A stretch of DNA of 27,236 nt from a virus, in the IMG/VR virus record IMGVR_UViG_3300044641_005844, positions 1 through 27,236 of that record; one strand, given 5' to 3'. Each line of letters starts with the position of its first letter. The first letter of the stretch is position 1. A model generated the notes under the pieces. It was given only the letters and a program-made list of their open reading frames with translations, had not been told where the DNA came from and did no database searches. Shown one piece after another: positions 20,105 to 27,236 of the stretch. The translations under genes were made by a program, and so were the position numbers.

Positions 20105-20816
20105 ACCTATTGCTAAACTGATTTCTGTTACTCAAGGAGCAGGAGAACTTGCAGGAAAATCTGCACAAGAAGTGATTACTTATACTGCTCGTGTAAGTAA
20201 TCCCAGTAATCAACTTAAATTTGATACTGCTGCCGGACTTCTTAAGTATTGCATTAAGCAAAATCATTGGTCTATCTTTGAGCAAGCAGATATGACCCTT
20301 GAAATTAATACAACTCGTGGTATCGCAGCACAAGTGCTTCGTCATAGGAGCTTCACATTTCAGGAATTTTCACAACGATATGCAGATACAAAACTTCTGA
20401 CTGATCTTCCTGAGGTTCCTGAACTTCGCAGGCAGGATGAAAAGAATCGTCAGAACTCAACGAATGATTTGGATGAACACACCAAAGAAAAGTTTGAGGG
20501 TATGATTGAGCAGCATTTTGAAGAAGCACAACGTCTCTATGATAAAATGCTTGAGAAAGGAGTTGCAAAGGAATGTGCAAGGTTTGTGCTTCCACTCGCA
20601 ACCCCCACCAGGATTTATATGAAGGGCTCTGTAAGGTCATGGATCCATTATATTGATCTACGATCTGCTCATGGCACCCAGAAGGAGCATATGGACATCG
20701 CAGAGGCAGCACGTTGCATCTTTATCTGTCAGTTCCCTGATATTGCTAAAGCACTTGGTTGGGAAAGAGTGAATTGCCCAGAATGCTCTGATGCGCCATC
20801 CATTACCATCGAATAA
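20088..20816 (+). CDS. thyX: Flavin-dependent thymidylate synthase
   Basis: 242 residues from ATG 20088, which has CGGAG at 20077-20081; longer starts (20061) run deeper into the previous gene. The ThyX signature RHRSFTFQEFSQRY is present (RHR at 85-87, Ser at 95). It makes dTMP from dUMP with FAD, NADPH and methylene-tetrahydrofolate, feeding phage DNA synthesis. Transcription comes from the promoter nested in the terminator at 19865. Full length, with the C-terminal aromatic/Cys segment ERVNCPECSDAP. Confidence 0.96.
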   Translation: MDTQTKPIAKLISVTQGAGELAGKSAQEVITYTARVSNPSNQLKFDTAAGLLKYCIKQNHWSIFEQADMTLEINTTRGIAAQVLRHRSFTFQEFSQRYADTKLLTDLPEVPELRRQDEKNRQNSTNDLDEHTKEKFEGMIEQHFEEAQRLYDKMLEKGVAKECARFVLPLATPTRIYMKGSVRSWIHYIDLRSAHGTQKEHMDIAEAARCIFICQFPDIAKALGWERVNCPECSDAPSITIE

Positions 20817-20819
20817 ATA
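20813..20819 (+). promoter_or_regulatory. Possible late promoter before the 20843 gene
   Basis: ATAAATA at 20813-20819 overlaps the thyX stop codon and is 24 bases before the next ATG, the usual distance in this window. Evidence is the core motif alone. Confidence 0.45.
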
Positions 20820-20842
20820 TTTTTATCGTTATTTCATAACAT

Positions 20843-21091
20843 ATGGCAACATACCCCGTTATTCATAAAGAAACTGGTGAACAAAAAGAAGTGACGATGA
20901 GTGTTCACGAATGGGACCAGTGGAAAAAAGAAAATCCTGATTGGGATAGAGATTGGTCAGACCCAGCAACTTGTCCAGGAAGTGGCGAAGTTGGTGAATG
21001 GAAAGACAAACTTTCAAAATCAAAACCAGGATGGAATGAAGTTTTAACTAGAGCATCTAAGATGCCCGGTGCTACTGTGAGGAAAAATTAA
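20843..21091 (+). CDS. Conserved cyanophage protein, FmdB-like without zinc cysteines
   Basis: 82 residues. MATYPVIHKETGEQKEVTMS at the start recalls FmdB-type zinc-ribbon regulators, but the CxxC pairs are absent (one Cys in DPATCPGSG). It is rich in Trp and Asp (WDQWKKENPDWDRDW), followed by GWNEVLTRASKMPGA. TAATG overlap with phoH. Probably a degenerate relative kept in cyanophages; role unknown. Confidence 0.72.
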   Translation: MATYPVIHKETGEQKEVTMSVHEWDQWKKENPDWDRDWSDPATCPGSGEVGEWKDKLSKSKPGWNEVLTRASKMPGATVRKN

Positions 21092-21855
21092 TGGCAAGAA
21101 GAAAAAGAAGTAATGATAATCACCCAATTGGTGTTGGGATGACTGCTAGACAAATGAAGAGAAGAAAGCCAATTAGTGCAGAACTTCTCATTGATATTGA
21201 ACCATTAACAGAAAATCAAAAAAAGTTATTCCAATCATACTCTGAGGGAAAGCATTTAGTGGCATATGGTGCTGCTGGAACTGGAAAAACATTTATTAGT
21301 CTTTATAATTCAATTAAAGAAGTTCTTAATGAGATAACTCCATTTGAGCAAATTTATATCGTTCGTTCTTTAGTTGCTACAAGAGAAATTGGTTTTCTTC
21401 CTGGGGACCATGACGATAAAGCAGACATATATCAAATACCATATAAGAACATGGTTAAGTATATGTTCCAACTTCCAACTGAGACCGATTTTGAAATGCT
21501 TTATGGCAATCTAAAGCAACAAGAAACAATTAAGTTTTGGAGCACATCTTTTGTTAGAGGAACTACTCTTGACAATTCAATTATTATTGTTGATGAGTTT
21601 CAGAATCTAAACTTTCATGAATTAGATTCAATCATTACTCGTGTTGGAGAGAATTCGAAAATTATTTTTTGTGGAGATGCAACACAAAGTGATTTAATCA
21701 AAACAAATGAAAGAAATGGAATTAGTGATTTTATGACTATTTTGAAAAAAATGCCATCATTTGATATAATTGAATTTGGAATTGATGATATTGTCCGTTC
21801 TGGTTTAGTTAAGGAATATATCGTTGCAAAAATGGAATCTGGGTTGAATGTCTGA
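21091..21855 (+). CDS. phoH: PhoH-like ATPase
   Basis: 254 residues. Walker A GAAGTGKT at 60-67, Walker B SIIIVDEFQNL near 161-171, and GDATQSD (sensor region) near 200. PhoH is a P-loop NTPase common in marine phages; it belongs to the helicase-like superfamily and its role in infection is not settled. The first 30 residues are basic and poorly conserved. It overlaps the next gene by 8 bases. Confidence 0.95.
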   Translation: MARRKRSNDNHPIGVGMTARQMKRRKPISAELLIDIEPLTENQKKLFQSYSEGKHLVAYGAAGTGKTFISLYNSIKEVLNEITPFEQIYIVRSLVATREIGFLPGDHDDKADIYQIPYKNMVKYMFQLPTETDFEMLYGNLKQQETIKFWSTSFVRGTTLDNSIIIVDEFQNLNFHELDSIITRVGENSKIIFCGDATQSDLIKTNERNGISDFMTILKKMPSFDIIEFGIDDIVRSGLVKEYIVAKMESGLNV

Positions 21856-22525
21856 GATCATTTTTAATCATGTAAACTTAGATTTACCAAAGTTAGAGAG
21901 AGAAACTATTGATGGAGTCAGGTATTATAAAATACCTGATCTAAATGAAGTCCACAGATTTGTTTCAATTACTTCTGTTACTAGCCATAAAAATCGTCAG
22001 TTTTTTGCAGATTGGCGTAAAAAGATTGGAGAAGAGAAGGCAGATAAGATAACTAGACAAGCAACTAGTCGTGGAACTGATATGCATACTCTAGTTGAAT
22101 ACCTGTTAAAGAATGAAAATCTTCCAGAGGTTCAACCTTTATCAGAATATCTATTTAAAATTGCAAGACCAAAATTAAATAATATAAATAATATTCATGC
22201 TTTAGAGTCTTCTCTCTATAGTAAAGTATTGGGTATTGCTGGTACAGTTGACTGTATTGCAGAATACAATGGGGAACTTGCAATTATAGATTTTAAAACG
22301 TCCAAAAAACCAAAACCAGTGGAATGGATTGAGCATTATTTTGTTCAATGTATGGCATATGGATGTATGCTTTACGAACTGACTGGTATTAGCATCAAAA
22401 AACTTGTAATCATAATGGCATGTGAAAATGGAGAATGCGTTGTCTATGAAGAGTATAATAAAGAAAAATACATCAAATTGCTCACCCAATATATTAGAGA
22501 GTTTGTTTCAAGTAGAGTTGGGTAA
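21848..22525 (+). CDS. PD-(D/E)XK-family exonuclease
   Basis: 225 residues. Motifs: SITSVTS (N-terminal), GTDMHTLVEYLL (active-site His helix), GIAGTVDCIAEYNGELAIID with FKTSKK giving the D-x(n)-D-x-K core, and HYFVQCMAYGCML (Q-x-x-x-Y). This matches the MGME1/RecB-like exonuclease family seen in T4-like cyanophages. Likely a DNA exonuclease for replication or recombination, consistent with its place before gp33, gp59 and gp32. Confidence 0.82.
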   Translation: MSEIIFNHVNLDLPKLERETIDGVRYYKIPDLNEVHRFVSITSVTSHKNRQFFADWRKKIGEEKADKITRQATSRGTDMHTLVEYLLKNENLPEVQPLSEYLFKIARPKLNNINNIHALESSLYSKVLGIAGTVDCIAEYNGELAIIDFKTSKKPKPVEWIEHYFVQCMAYGCMLYELTGISIKKLVIIMACENGECVVYEEYNKEKYIKLLTQYIREFVSSRVG

Positions 22526-22526
22526 C

Positions 22527-22781
22527 ATGGAAAGTAAAGTAAAAACAATCATTAATGATAAATTTTTATGTTCACAAAAATTTGCACAGGACATAGAGTA
22601 TATTGTAAAAATTTCAAAAATTAGTTATATTGATGCAATTATAGAATATTGCGAACAAAATAATATTGAAATTGAAACGGTTCCAAAATTAATATCAAAA
22701 CCGTTGAAAGAAAAGATAAAGTGTGAGGCAACAAAATTAAATTTCTTAAAGAAAACAAGTCGTGCTATTTTAAATATTTAA
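22527..22781 (+). CDS. 33: Late-transcription co-activator gp33
   Basis: 84 residues from ATG 22527; an upstream frame extension overlaps the exonuclease and is not needed. ISYIDAIIEYCEQNNIEIET and KLISKPLKEKIKCEATKLNF align in order with T4 gp33 (SYLEATTAFLEENSIPE...IIEKIQSEAI), shorter at both ends than T4's 112 residues. gp33 binds RNA polymerase and couples the sliding clamp to late promoters. Its place before gp59 and gp32 is as in T4. Its presence supports the ATAAATA late-promoter calls. Confidence 0.85.
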   Translation: MESKVKTIINDKFLCSQKFAQDIEYIVKISKISYIDAIIEYCEQNNIEIETVPKLISKPLKEKIKCEATKLNFLKKTSRAILNI

Positions 22782-22782
22782 T

Positions 22783-23373
22783 GTGACCCCATTTGAAACA
22801 TATAAAACCTATCTTGCATTAAAGAATCACTTTACAAAAGATAGTTATGATTATTTTAAATATTGCGGAAAGTCCAGAGCATCTCTGGACTCTTTTCATA
22901 AGAGAAAAGATAGATATTTCTTTGAAAGAATGTCTAGACAAAAAACAGATGATGAAATAAAAGCATATTTTGTCGCTAACTTTGTAGAGTGTAGTGATTC
23001 TCAAAATTTATGGATTGGTGAAATTATTAGAGGTGGAGAATCTGTATATACAGATTGGTTAAAAAAGATTCAAAGTTTATCTTACTTGTTTAAAACTGAA
23101 TCAGAAGTTTTTATAAGAAAGGACAACTTTGAATCTTTGTTTGATTGTAAAAACGGACAGCATCCAGACTTACTTAAAAAATATTTACAAAAAGCAGTCT
23201 CATTGGAGACTTTAGTTATACTGGATGTTATACTGAATTACTCTTCAAAGTTTGATAAAAAACTTTCCGATCCAGTGTGGGAAACCGTAGGTTTAAAAAT
23301 TAAAAAATATAAACCATTCCTAAATATTGATGAGTCTAAATTCAAGCAAATTCTTAAGGAGATAGTATTATGA
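22783..23373 (+). CDS. 59: Helicase loader gp59
   Basis: 196 residues starting at GTG 22783 (the ATG at 22781 is out of frame). It matches T4 gp59 across the length: KDRYFFERMSR (T4 RRDKYFFQKLS), the xLWIGEI block (T4 AWIGDI), SLETLVILDVILNYSSKFDK, and GLKIKKYKPFLNID near the end. gp59 loads the gp41 helicase onto forks and contacts gp32. Slightly shorter than T4's 217. Overlaps the next gene by ATGA. Confidence 0.9.
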   Translation: MTPFETYKTYLALKNHFTKDSYDYFKYCGKSRASLDSFHKRKDRYFFERMSRQKTDDEIKAYFVANFVECSDSQNLWIGEIIRGGESVYTDWLKKIQSLSYLFKTESEVFIRKDNFESLFDCKNGQHPDLLKKYLQKAVSLETLVILDVILNYSSKFDKKLSDPVWETVGLKIKKYKPFLNIDESKFKQILKEIVL

Positions 23374-23702
23374 GTAGATTTTTTGATTCAGAAGTAGTCA
23401 GAGAATCTATAATGGAACTTGATGAAATTCAACAGAAACTTTTTGAGCAAGTTATGAATCTTTCTTTCTATGATAAAAATGGAAAGAAAGAACATCTTGA
23501 ATTAATGAGACAGTTTTTAGAAAAACAAAAACTGTTTATTTTTAGGTTGTCTCTTTCTGATGATCCCGAAGCAGTTGAAATGAAAGAGAGGATTCTTGAG
23601 TCCGCTCAACTTTTTGGGTTGGGTAAGAATGGGACAGTTGATGAATTTTTTAAAGTTCTTGAATCTCAGATTGAGTATCTTGAGAAAACCCTTGACGACT
23701 GA
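23370..23702 (+). CDS. DUF1825 family protein
   Basis: 110 residues. FFDSEVVRESIMELDEIQQK, followed by YDKNGKKEHLELMRQFLEKQ and KLFIFRLSLSDDPEA, matches the cyanobacterial DUF1825 family, helical proteins of unknown function common in cyanobacteria. It lies between gp59 and gp32 and ends inside the gp32 promoter. A cyanobacterial protein kept in the phage replication operon suggests contact with a host process or a domesticated replication factor. Confidence 0.8.
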   Translation: MSRFFDSEVVRESIMELDEIQQKLFEQVMNLSFYDKNGKKEHLELMRQFLEKQKLFIFRLSLSDDPEAVEMKERILESAQLFGLGKNGTVDEFFKVLESQIEYLEKTLDD

Positions 23703-23720
23703 CCTCCTTCCTGCTAGACT
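23692..23720 (+). promoter_or_regulatory. Sigma70-type promoter of gene 32
   Basis: TTGACG at 23692-23697, 17-base spacer, TAGACT at 23715-23720. The stop codon of the DUF1825 gene lies in the spacer. CGGAG at 23763-23767 is the gp32 ribosome site. Confidence 0.68.
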
Positions 23721-23774
23721 TAATACGTACCAATACGGCACACACTTCTAATACAATTAATACGGAGAATACGA

Positions 23775-24713
23775 ATGTCTTTTGCTGATCTTAAAAAGCA
23801 ATCCAAGATGGGTTCCCTGACCGAGAAACTCATCAAACAAGTAGAAAAACTGAATGATGGTGGTTCCAAGGATGACGACCGTTTTTGGAAACCTGTAATG
23901 GATAAAAGCGGTGTAGGTTCCGCAGTTATCCGTTTCCTCCCTGCCCCCGAAGGTTGTGAACTACCTTGGGCACAAGTATGGTCTCACGCATTCCAAGGTC
24001 CTGGTGGTTGGTTGATTGACAACTGCCTTACCACTCTTGGTCAGCAATGTCCTGTTTGCGAAAAGAATCGTGTTCTGTGGAACTCTGGTTCTGACCGTGA
24101 TAAGGAAGAAGCACGTAAGCAGAAGCGTAAACTTTCCTATTACGCAAACATTTATGTTGTTCGTGATCCTGCCAATCCCGATAATGAGGGCAAAGTGTTC
24201 CTCTATAAGTTTGGCAAGAAAATCTATGACAAAATTCTTGCTGCAATGCAACCTGAGTTTGAAGATGAAACCCCCATCAATCCTTTTGATTTCTGGACTG
24301 GTGCTAACTTCAAACTGAAACTTGTCAAGAAAGATGGTTATTGGAACTACGATAAGTCTGAATTCGCAGCACCTTCTCCTCTCCTTGATGGAGATGATGA
24401 TGAACTGGAACGTATCTACAAGTCTCTGAATAACCTGAATGACTTTACCGATCCCAAAGAGTTCAAGTCTTACGAAGACCTGAAGAAGCGTCTTGATTAC
24501 ACTCTTGGTCTTCGTGGTGTTCCTAAGACCCAAGATCCAGAAGTTGTTGCCGAAGAGGAAGAGTGGGAACGTGAGCGTCGTGGTGAAACCTCTACTGCTT
24601 CGTCCTCTCGTTCATCTACATTTGATGATGCAGAAGTTCCTTCGTCTAAGTATAGTGATGACGAAGATGAGGATGATGCTCTTTCTTACTTCCAGAAACT
24701 TGCTGAGTCGTGA
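23775..24713 (+). CDS. 32: Single-stranded DNA-binding protein gp32
   Basis: 312 residues. N-terminal basic region, then the OB-fold core with zinc ligands H71, C84, C92 and C95 (HAFQGPGGW, DNC, QQCPVC), like T4's His-Cys3 site. The C-terminal third is low-complexity Ser/Asp/Glu and ends DDEDEDDALSYFQKLAES, the acidic arm that recruits gp59 and others. Codons are richer in G+C than in neighbours, fitting heavy expression. The TGA overlaps the GTG of the next gene. Confidence 0.95.
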   Translation: MSFADLKKQSKMGSLTEKLIKQVEKLNDGGSKDDDRFWKPVMDKSGVGSAVIRFLPAPEGCELPWAQVWSHAFQGPGGWLIDNCLTTLGQQCPVCEKNRVLWNSGSDRDKEEARKQKRKLSYYANIYVVRDPANPDNEGKVFLYKFGKKIYDKILAAMQPEFEDETPINPFDFWTGANFKLKLVKKDGYWNYDKSEFAAPSPLLDGDDDELERIYKSLNNLNDFTDPKEFKSYEDLKKRLDYTLGLRGVPKTQDPEVVAEEEEWERERRGETSTASSSRSSTFDDAEVPSSKYSDDEDEDDALSYFQKLAES

Positions 24714-24946
24714 AATCACTGATTGTTCTTCTTGCAATTTTCGTTGCCTCCCCAGTGGAGGCAATTACTTGGAATCAGTTTTGGAGACCGTTTAGAGGAG
24801 GATATTATTATGCTCCTTCGTACTATGCTCCAAGAGTATATGGTAATTGCAGAAGAGAAGTTCTTCGTGAAGAAGTAATTTCTGGTGATGGAAGAATTGA
24901 ACCTTATGTTAGAACATTCAAAGAAGTTCAATACTACCCTTGCTAA
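24710..24946 (+). CDS. Small secreted or periplasmic protein
   Basis: 78 residues from GTG 24710. A signal peptide (MKSLIVLLAIFVASPVEA) with likely cleavage after residue 18 is followed by ITWNQFWRPFRGGYYYAPSY. The mature part is rich in Tyr, Arg and Pro with two Cys (NCRREVL and the C-terminal Cys) that could form a disulfide. Translation is coupled to gp32 by GTGA. Seems conserved in cyanophages; function unknown. Confidence 0.76.
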   Translation: MKSLIVLLAIFVASPVEAITWNQFWRPFRGGYYYAPSYYAPRVYGNCRREVLREEVISGDGRIEPYVRTFKEVQYYPC

Positions 24947-24988
24947 TCAAAATTGACCTTTAAAATAAAAAAGGGGTCGAAAAAAATT

Positions 24989-25028
24989 CCCGCAAAATTT
25001 TCTCTTATGAGGATTTTGCGGGTTTTTT
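24989..25028. terminator. Bidirectional terminator between convergent operons
   Basis: Stem CCCGCAAAAT (24989-24998) and ATTTTGCGGG (25013-25022), 14-base loop. Six T follow on the plus strand, and on the minus strand the stem is followed by AATTTTTTTC. It serves both the gp32 operon and the baseplate operon, whose last stop is at 25027. Confidence 0.92.
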
Positions 25029-25320
25029 ATTTGCCAATAGTTCGCGGATTATAAACTTTTTTAGTTTTATTATCTACATATTGACTTGATTCTGAGTATG
25101 TCATTATGTTTCTAGTATCAGAAACAAATACTCCGATATATTCTGGCTTCAATAGAAGAATTTTTCTCTTTTCGTCATTTTTTCTTGTTTCATATTCATA
25201 ATTTGTTATTGCTACTGTTTTATTCTTTATTGTTTGTATATTTCCATCCTTATCTAAGAATTCTAATGTTTGCCCATCAGATTCAATGAATATTTTTAAT
25301 CCTGGAAATGGTTTTGTCAT
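25027..25320 (-). CDS. Hypothetical protein of the baseplate operon
   Basis: 97 residues. It starts MTKPFPGLKIFIESDGQTLE, with beta-rich segments (EFLDKDGNIQTIKNKTVAIT, KILLLKPEYIGVFV). Coupled to gp53 by ATGA. Likely a small virion or baseplate-assembly protein from position; no family recognised. Confidence 0.74.
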   Translation of the reverse strand: MTKPFPGLKIFIESDGQTLEFLDKDGNIQTIKNKTVAITNYEYETRKNDEKRKILLLKPEYIGVFVSDTRNIMTYSESSQYVDNKTKKVYNPRTIGK

Positions 25321-26165
25321 AGAATTTCGTTAGTAAATTTGAATAGGGGTTTTAGAGTACCATTAACAAAAATACCTGTAATTTCATATAGTCTTTCTGG
25401 TATTCTCACTTTGTTATCTAAAATAACATCTTCTATAGTTATATTTACATCCTCTCCACTATTCGTTTTTATCTTTAGTATTCCCCCCCAACTATTTGGC
25501 CAATTTGCTAAGCTATTTAATATGGATACTTCACCAAGAGTATTAGAATCTCTCTTTATATAATTTAAAGTTGAGGTATTTACATTTATAGTTGTTATAT
25601 AATATTCGGTTGGTATTGAATTTCCCCTGCTGTAAACTTTTACCATTTGGTTTAAGTTTACACTAATAATTTCATTTGCTTTTGAATTTGGGAAAGAACT
25701 CAATTGATATTCAGTATCAGTTTCATTTGTTTCTATTACTTCCGATTTTGATGGATCTACTTGTATTCCACCTTCAATCAATACTCTGCCAAATTCATCT
25801 TTAAATTCAATAGTCTCGTAGTGATGGATCTCTTGTATTTTCTCATCTGAACCATATTTATCCAACATATACTTATATAAAGAGTCATTATCTAGTGGCC
25901 ATTGCTCATTTGTGTTTGTTATATTATTTGTAATTAAAACAATCCAATCCAATTCGGAATTGCTATAATATTTCTCTGCTATTTGATCTGCTCTTTCGTC
26001 TCCAATTATTTGATAATATTCAAAAGCAGTGATTATTTCCTTTATATCTTCACGAAGTTTTGGTCGTTTAAATAAATTTTTTGCATCAGTATATTCATTG
26101 ATAAGATTTCTATCTTTAAATACTGAAATGTATTTTAAATTTGGTAGTTCTCTGAAGTATGCCAT
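25317..26165 (-). CDS. 53: Baseplate wedge subunit gp53
   Basis: 282 residues. The N-terminus (YFRELPNLKYISVFKDRN) and KNLFKRPKLREDIKEIITAF, YYSNSELDWIVLITNNITN and EQWPLDNDSLYKYMLDKYG are the conserved gp53 blocks of T4-like phages. The C-terminal half is beta-rich and more variable. gp53 joins wedges in the baseplate around the hub. It overlaps the next gene and lies one base from gp48. Confidence 0.92.
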   Translation of the reverse strand: MAYFRELPNLKYISVFKDRNLINEYTDAKNLFKRPKLREDIKEIITAFEYYQIIGDERADQIAEKYYSNSELDWIVLITNNITNTNEQWPLDNDSLYKYMLDKYGSDEKIQEIHHYETIEFKDEFGRVLIEGGIQVDPSKSEVIETNETDTEYQLSSFPNSKANEIISVNLNQMVKVYSRGNSIPTEYYITTINVNTSTLNYIKRDSNTLGEVSILNSLANWPNSWGGILKIKTNSGEDVNITIEDVILDNKVRIPERLYEITGIFVNGTLKPLFKFTNEIL

Positions 26166-26166
26166 A

Positions 26167-27236
26167 TCAATATCCTATATCGTCTGCTGTTATTAGTGAT
26201 AAATCGGCTTTTCCTGATAGCTCTCCTGTTATATTTTCTTGATAATCACCTTCGAATATTGGTTCTATTTCAGTAAAGGACAGACCTAATGTAACCGATA
26301 CTGGCTGCCCATCTTCATATGCTGCCCATTGTCCATCTGGAGCATAACTTACAGAACAGTTTGTTAATGCACATAATTTGAATTTATTTAATCCAGGAAT
26401 TGATGAATTTCCCATTTTATATTCAAGTTTGAATACGTTCGGAGTACCCAAAAGTGCTGCAGATGTTCCAGCACTTGCCCCAGAATTGAGCTTTCGTGCT
26501 GCCATTCCTTGCTTAAAAACTCTTATAATTTTTCTTACTGTTTTTGCTTCATTTTCACTTCTTGGGGATAGTCTCCATCCAAAACTAAATTCTCTTAATG
26601 TTGGACCCTGGAATAGTAATTCCAGGTTAGAATTTGGAACTACTCCAAGACCCCTTGCCAAAATTGTTTCTGGTGGCACGTCAAATTGCCCAGCTTTTAG
26701 AACTAAACTTCCAATTGCTGCCTCAATTTGTGCTTTAATTGCTGGATCGTTTTTATCTGCTTTTAATCCAAGAGCAGCGTATAATGCAAGAGGAGTGATA
26801 TTTGGTGTGCCCGTTAAAGAAGATAGGATTGATGCAGCAGTTGTTCCAGCAACAGCCAAAGCAGGATTTCCCATTACTTGTGCTGTGGCAGCAGCAGTAA
26901 GGTTATTCATAGTATCTGCACCCCAAGCAACACTATTATTATCTGCTACATTGTTTGGGATTGGGAGTATTACAGTCCCTAAGAATTCTTTTGTTGCACT
27001 GGTTTTAGTTAATCCAGATAATATTTTTCCAACATTTCCCCCAAGCAATTCTGATCCAGAAGGTGACTTATAATTATATTCTGTTATATGCAAGGTATCT
27101 TGTTGCGTTGTTATTAAATCTGTTGGATATATCAATAACTTTTCTGACCCACTTCCGTATTTGTTTTTTTCATTTGCAGAAGTGCTCAATCCAGGTATAG
27201 TGGAAAGTCCACCAAATAAAGAACTAACTGTGCTAC
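26167..27236 (-). CDS. 48: Baseplate tail-tube cap gp48, 5' end outside window
   Basis: The frame is open to the right edge, with ~15 residues (SLFGGLSTIPGL...) before the first candidate start (TTG 27189), so the gene is partial; at least 355 residues are seen. Ala/Gly-rich segments (NLTAAATAQVMGNPALAVAG) precede LELLFQGPTLREFSFGWRLS and ENEAKTVRKIIRVFKQGMAA, the conserved core of cyanophage gp48-like proteins. gp48 caps the baseplate hub and starts tail-tube growth. Same operon as gp53. Confidence 0.82.
   Translation of the reverse strand, partial: STVSSLFGGLSTIPGLSTSANEKNKYGSGSEKLLIYPTDLITTQQDTLHITEYNYKSPSGSELLGGNVGKILSGLTKTSATKEFLGTVILPIPNNVADNNSVAWGADTMNNLTAAATAQVMGNPALAVAGTTAASILSSLTGTPNITPLALYAALGLKADKNDPAIKAQIEAAIGSLVLKAGQFDVPPETILARGLGVVPNSNLELLFQGPTLREFSFGWRLSPRSENEAKTVRKIIRVFKQGMAARKLNSGASAGTSAALLGTPNVFKLEYKMGNSSIPGLNKFKLCALTNCSVSYAPDGQWAAYEDGQPVSVTLGLSFTEIEPIFEGDYQENITGELSGKADLSLITADDIGY

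Noticed and set aside
23961-24533. Minus-strand frame of 190 codons opposite gp32
   Set aside because: Shadow of gp32; no promoter, ribosome site or recognisable protein.
26378-27073. Plus-strand frame of 231 codons opposite gp48
   Set aside because: Shadow of the gp48 frame; composition follows the complementary codons and no start signal is present.
1-27236. tRNA genes
   Set aside because: Cyanomyoviruses often carry tRNAs, but no cloverleaf with a GTTCNANNC T-loop was found by eye in the gaps between genes.

Overview
This window comes from the genome of a T4-like cyanomyovirus that infects marine Synechococcus or Prochlorococcus. Virus-specific core genes show this: gp32 (ssDNA-binding), gp59 (helicase loader), gp33 (late-transcription co-activator), baseplate gp53 and gp48. 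The usual cyanophage auxiliary genes are also present: psbA, psbD, two hli genes, ferredoxin, phoH, thyX, peroxiredoxin and glutaredoxin. The DNA is AT-rich with very tight gene packing (ATGA/TGATG overlaps). The most host-like or highly expressed genes (porin, psbA, psbD, gp32) are visibly richer in G+C codons.

Layout. (1) 1-4969, + strand: seven contiguous overlapping genes for glycan synthesis or modification: a GT10 fucosyltransferase (cut by the window), an FkbM methyltransferase, two paralogous GT11 fucosyltransferases, a GT2/GT7-like glycosyltransferase, a DUF6445/2OG-oxygenase-like protein and a GT25 glycosyltransferase. (2) 4966-8584: a full-length cyanobacterial outer-membrane porin (SLH plus beta-barrel) behind its own promoters, then hli, ferredoxin, a second tiny hli, a peroxiredoxin and small conserved proteins. 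(3) 8604-9904: a C39-like peptidase and a GH24 lysozyme. (4) 9901-11187: a minus-strand block (membrane protein, thermonuclease, two small proteins). (5) 11254-14690: a methyltransferase-like protein, then psbA with a long structured leader, a small membrane protein, and psbD. (6) 14559-19190: LOG-family protein, 2OG oxygenase, small conserved phage proteins, an inverted sulfotransferase, HNH endonuclease and glutaredoxin. (7) 19185-19866: a sigma70-type promoter, a glutamine-riboswitch-like RNA and four overlapping mini-genes, two of which carry YRG-x-x-(Y/F) motifs. (8) 19877-24946: thyX, phoH, a PD-(D/E)XK nuclease, gp33, gp59, a DUF1825 protein, gp32 and a secreted peptide. (9) 25027-27236, minus strand: baseplate genes.

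How it works together. The photosynthesis and redox genes would keep host electron flow going. thyX, gp32, gp59 and the nuclease serve DNA replication. gp33 links to late transcription, whose ATAAATA promoters lie before the porin, psbA, psbD and several other genes. Early promoters here share a strict form, TTGAC(A/T/G), a 17-base spacer and a TANNNT box. In two places the -35 box sits in the loop of the preceding gene's intrinsic terminator.

Best candidates for something new: the riboswitch plus YRG-peptide operon, which may act on host nitrogen control; the glycan cassette; the viral porin; and the nested terminator/promoter elements. All functions are read from sequence by eye. No database search was possible.
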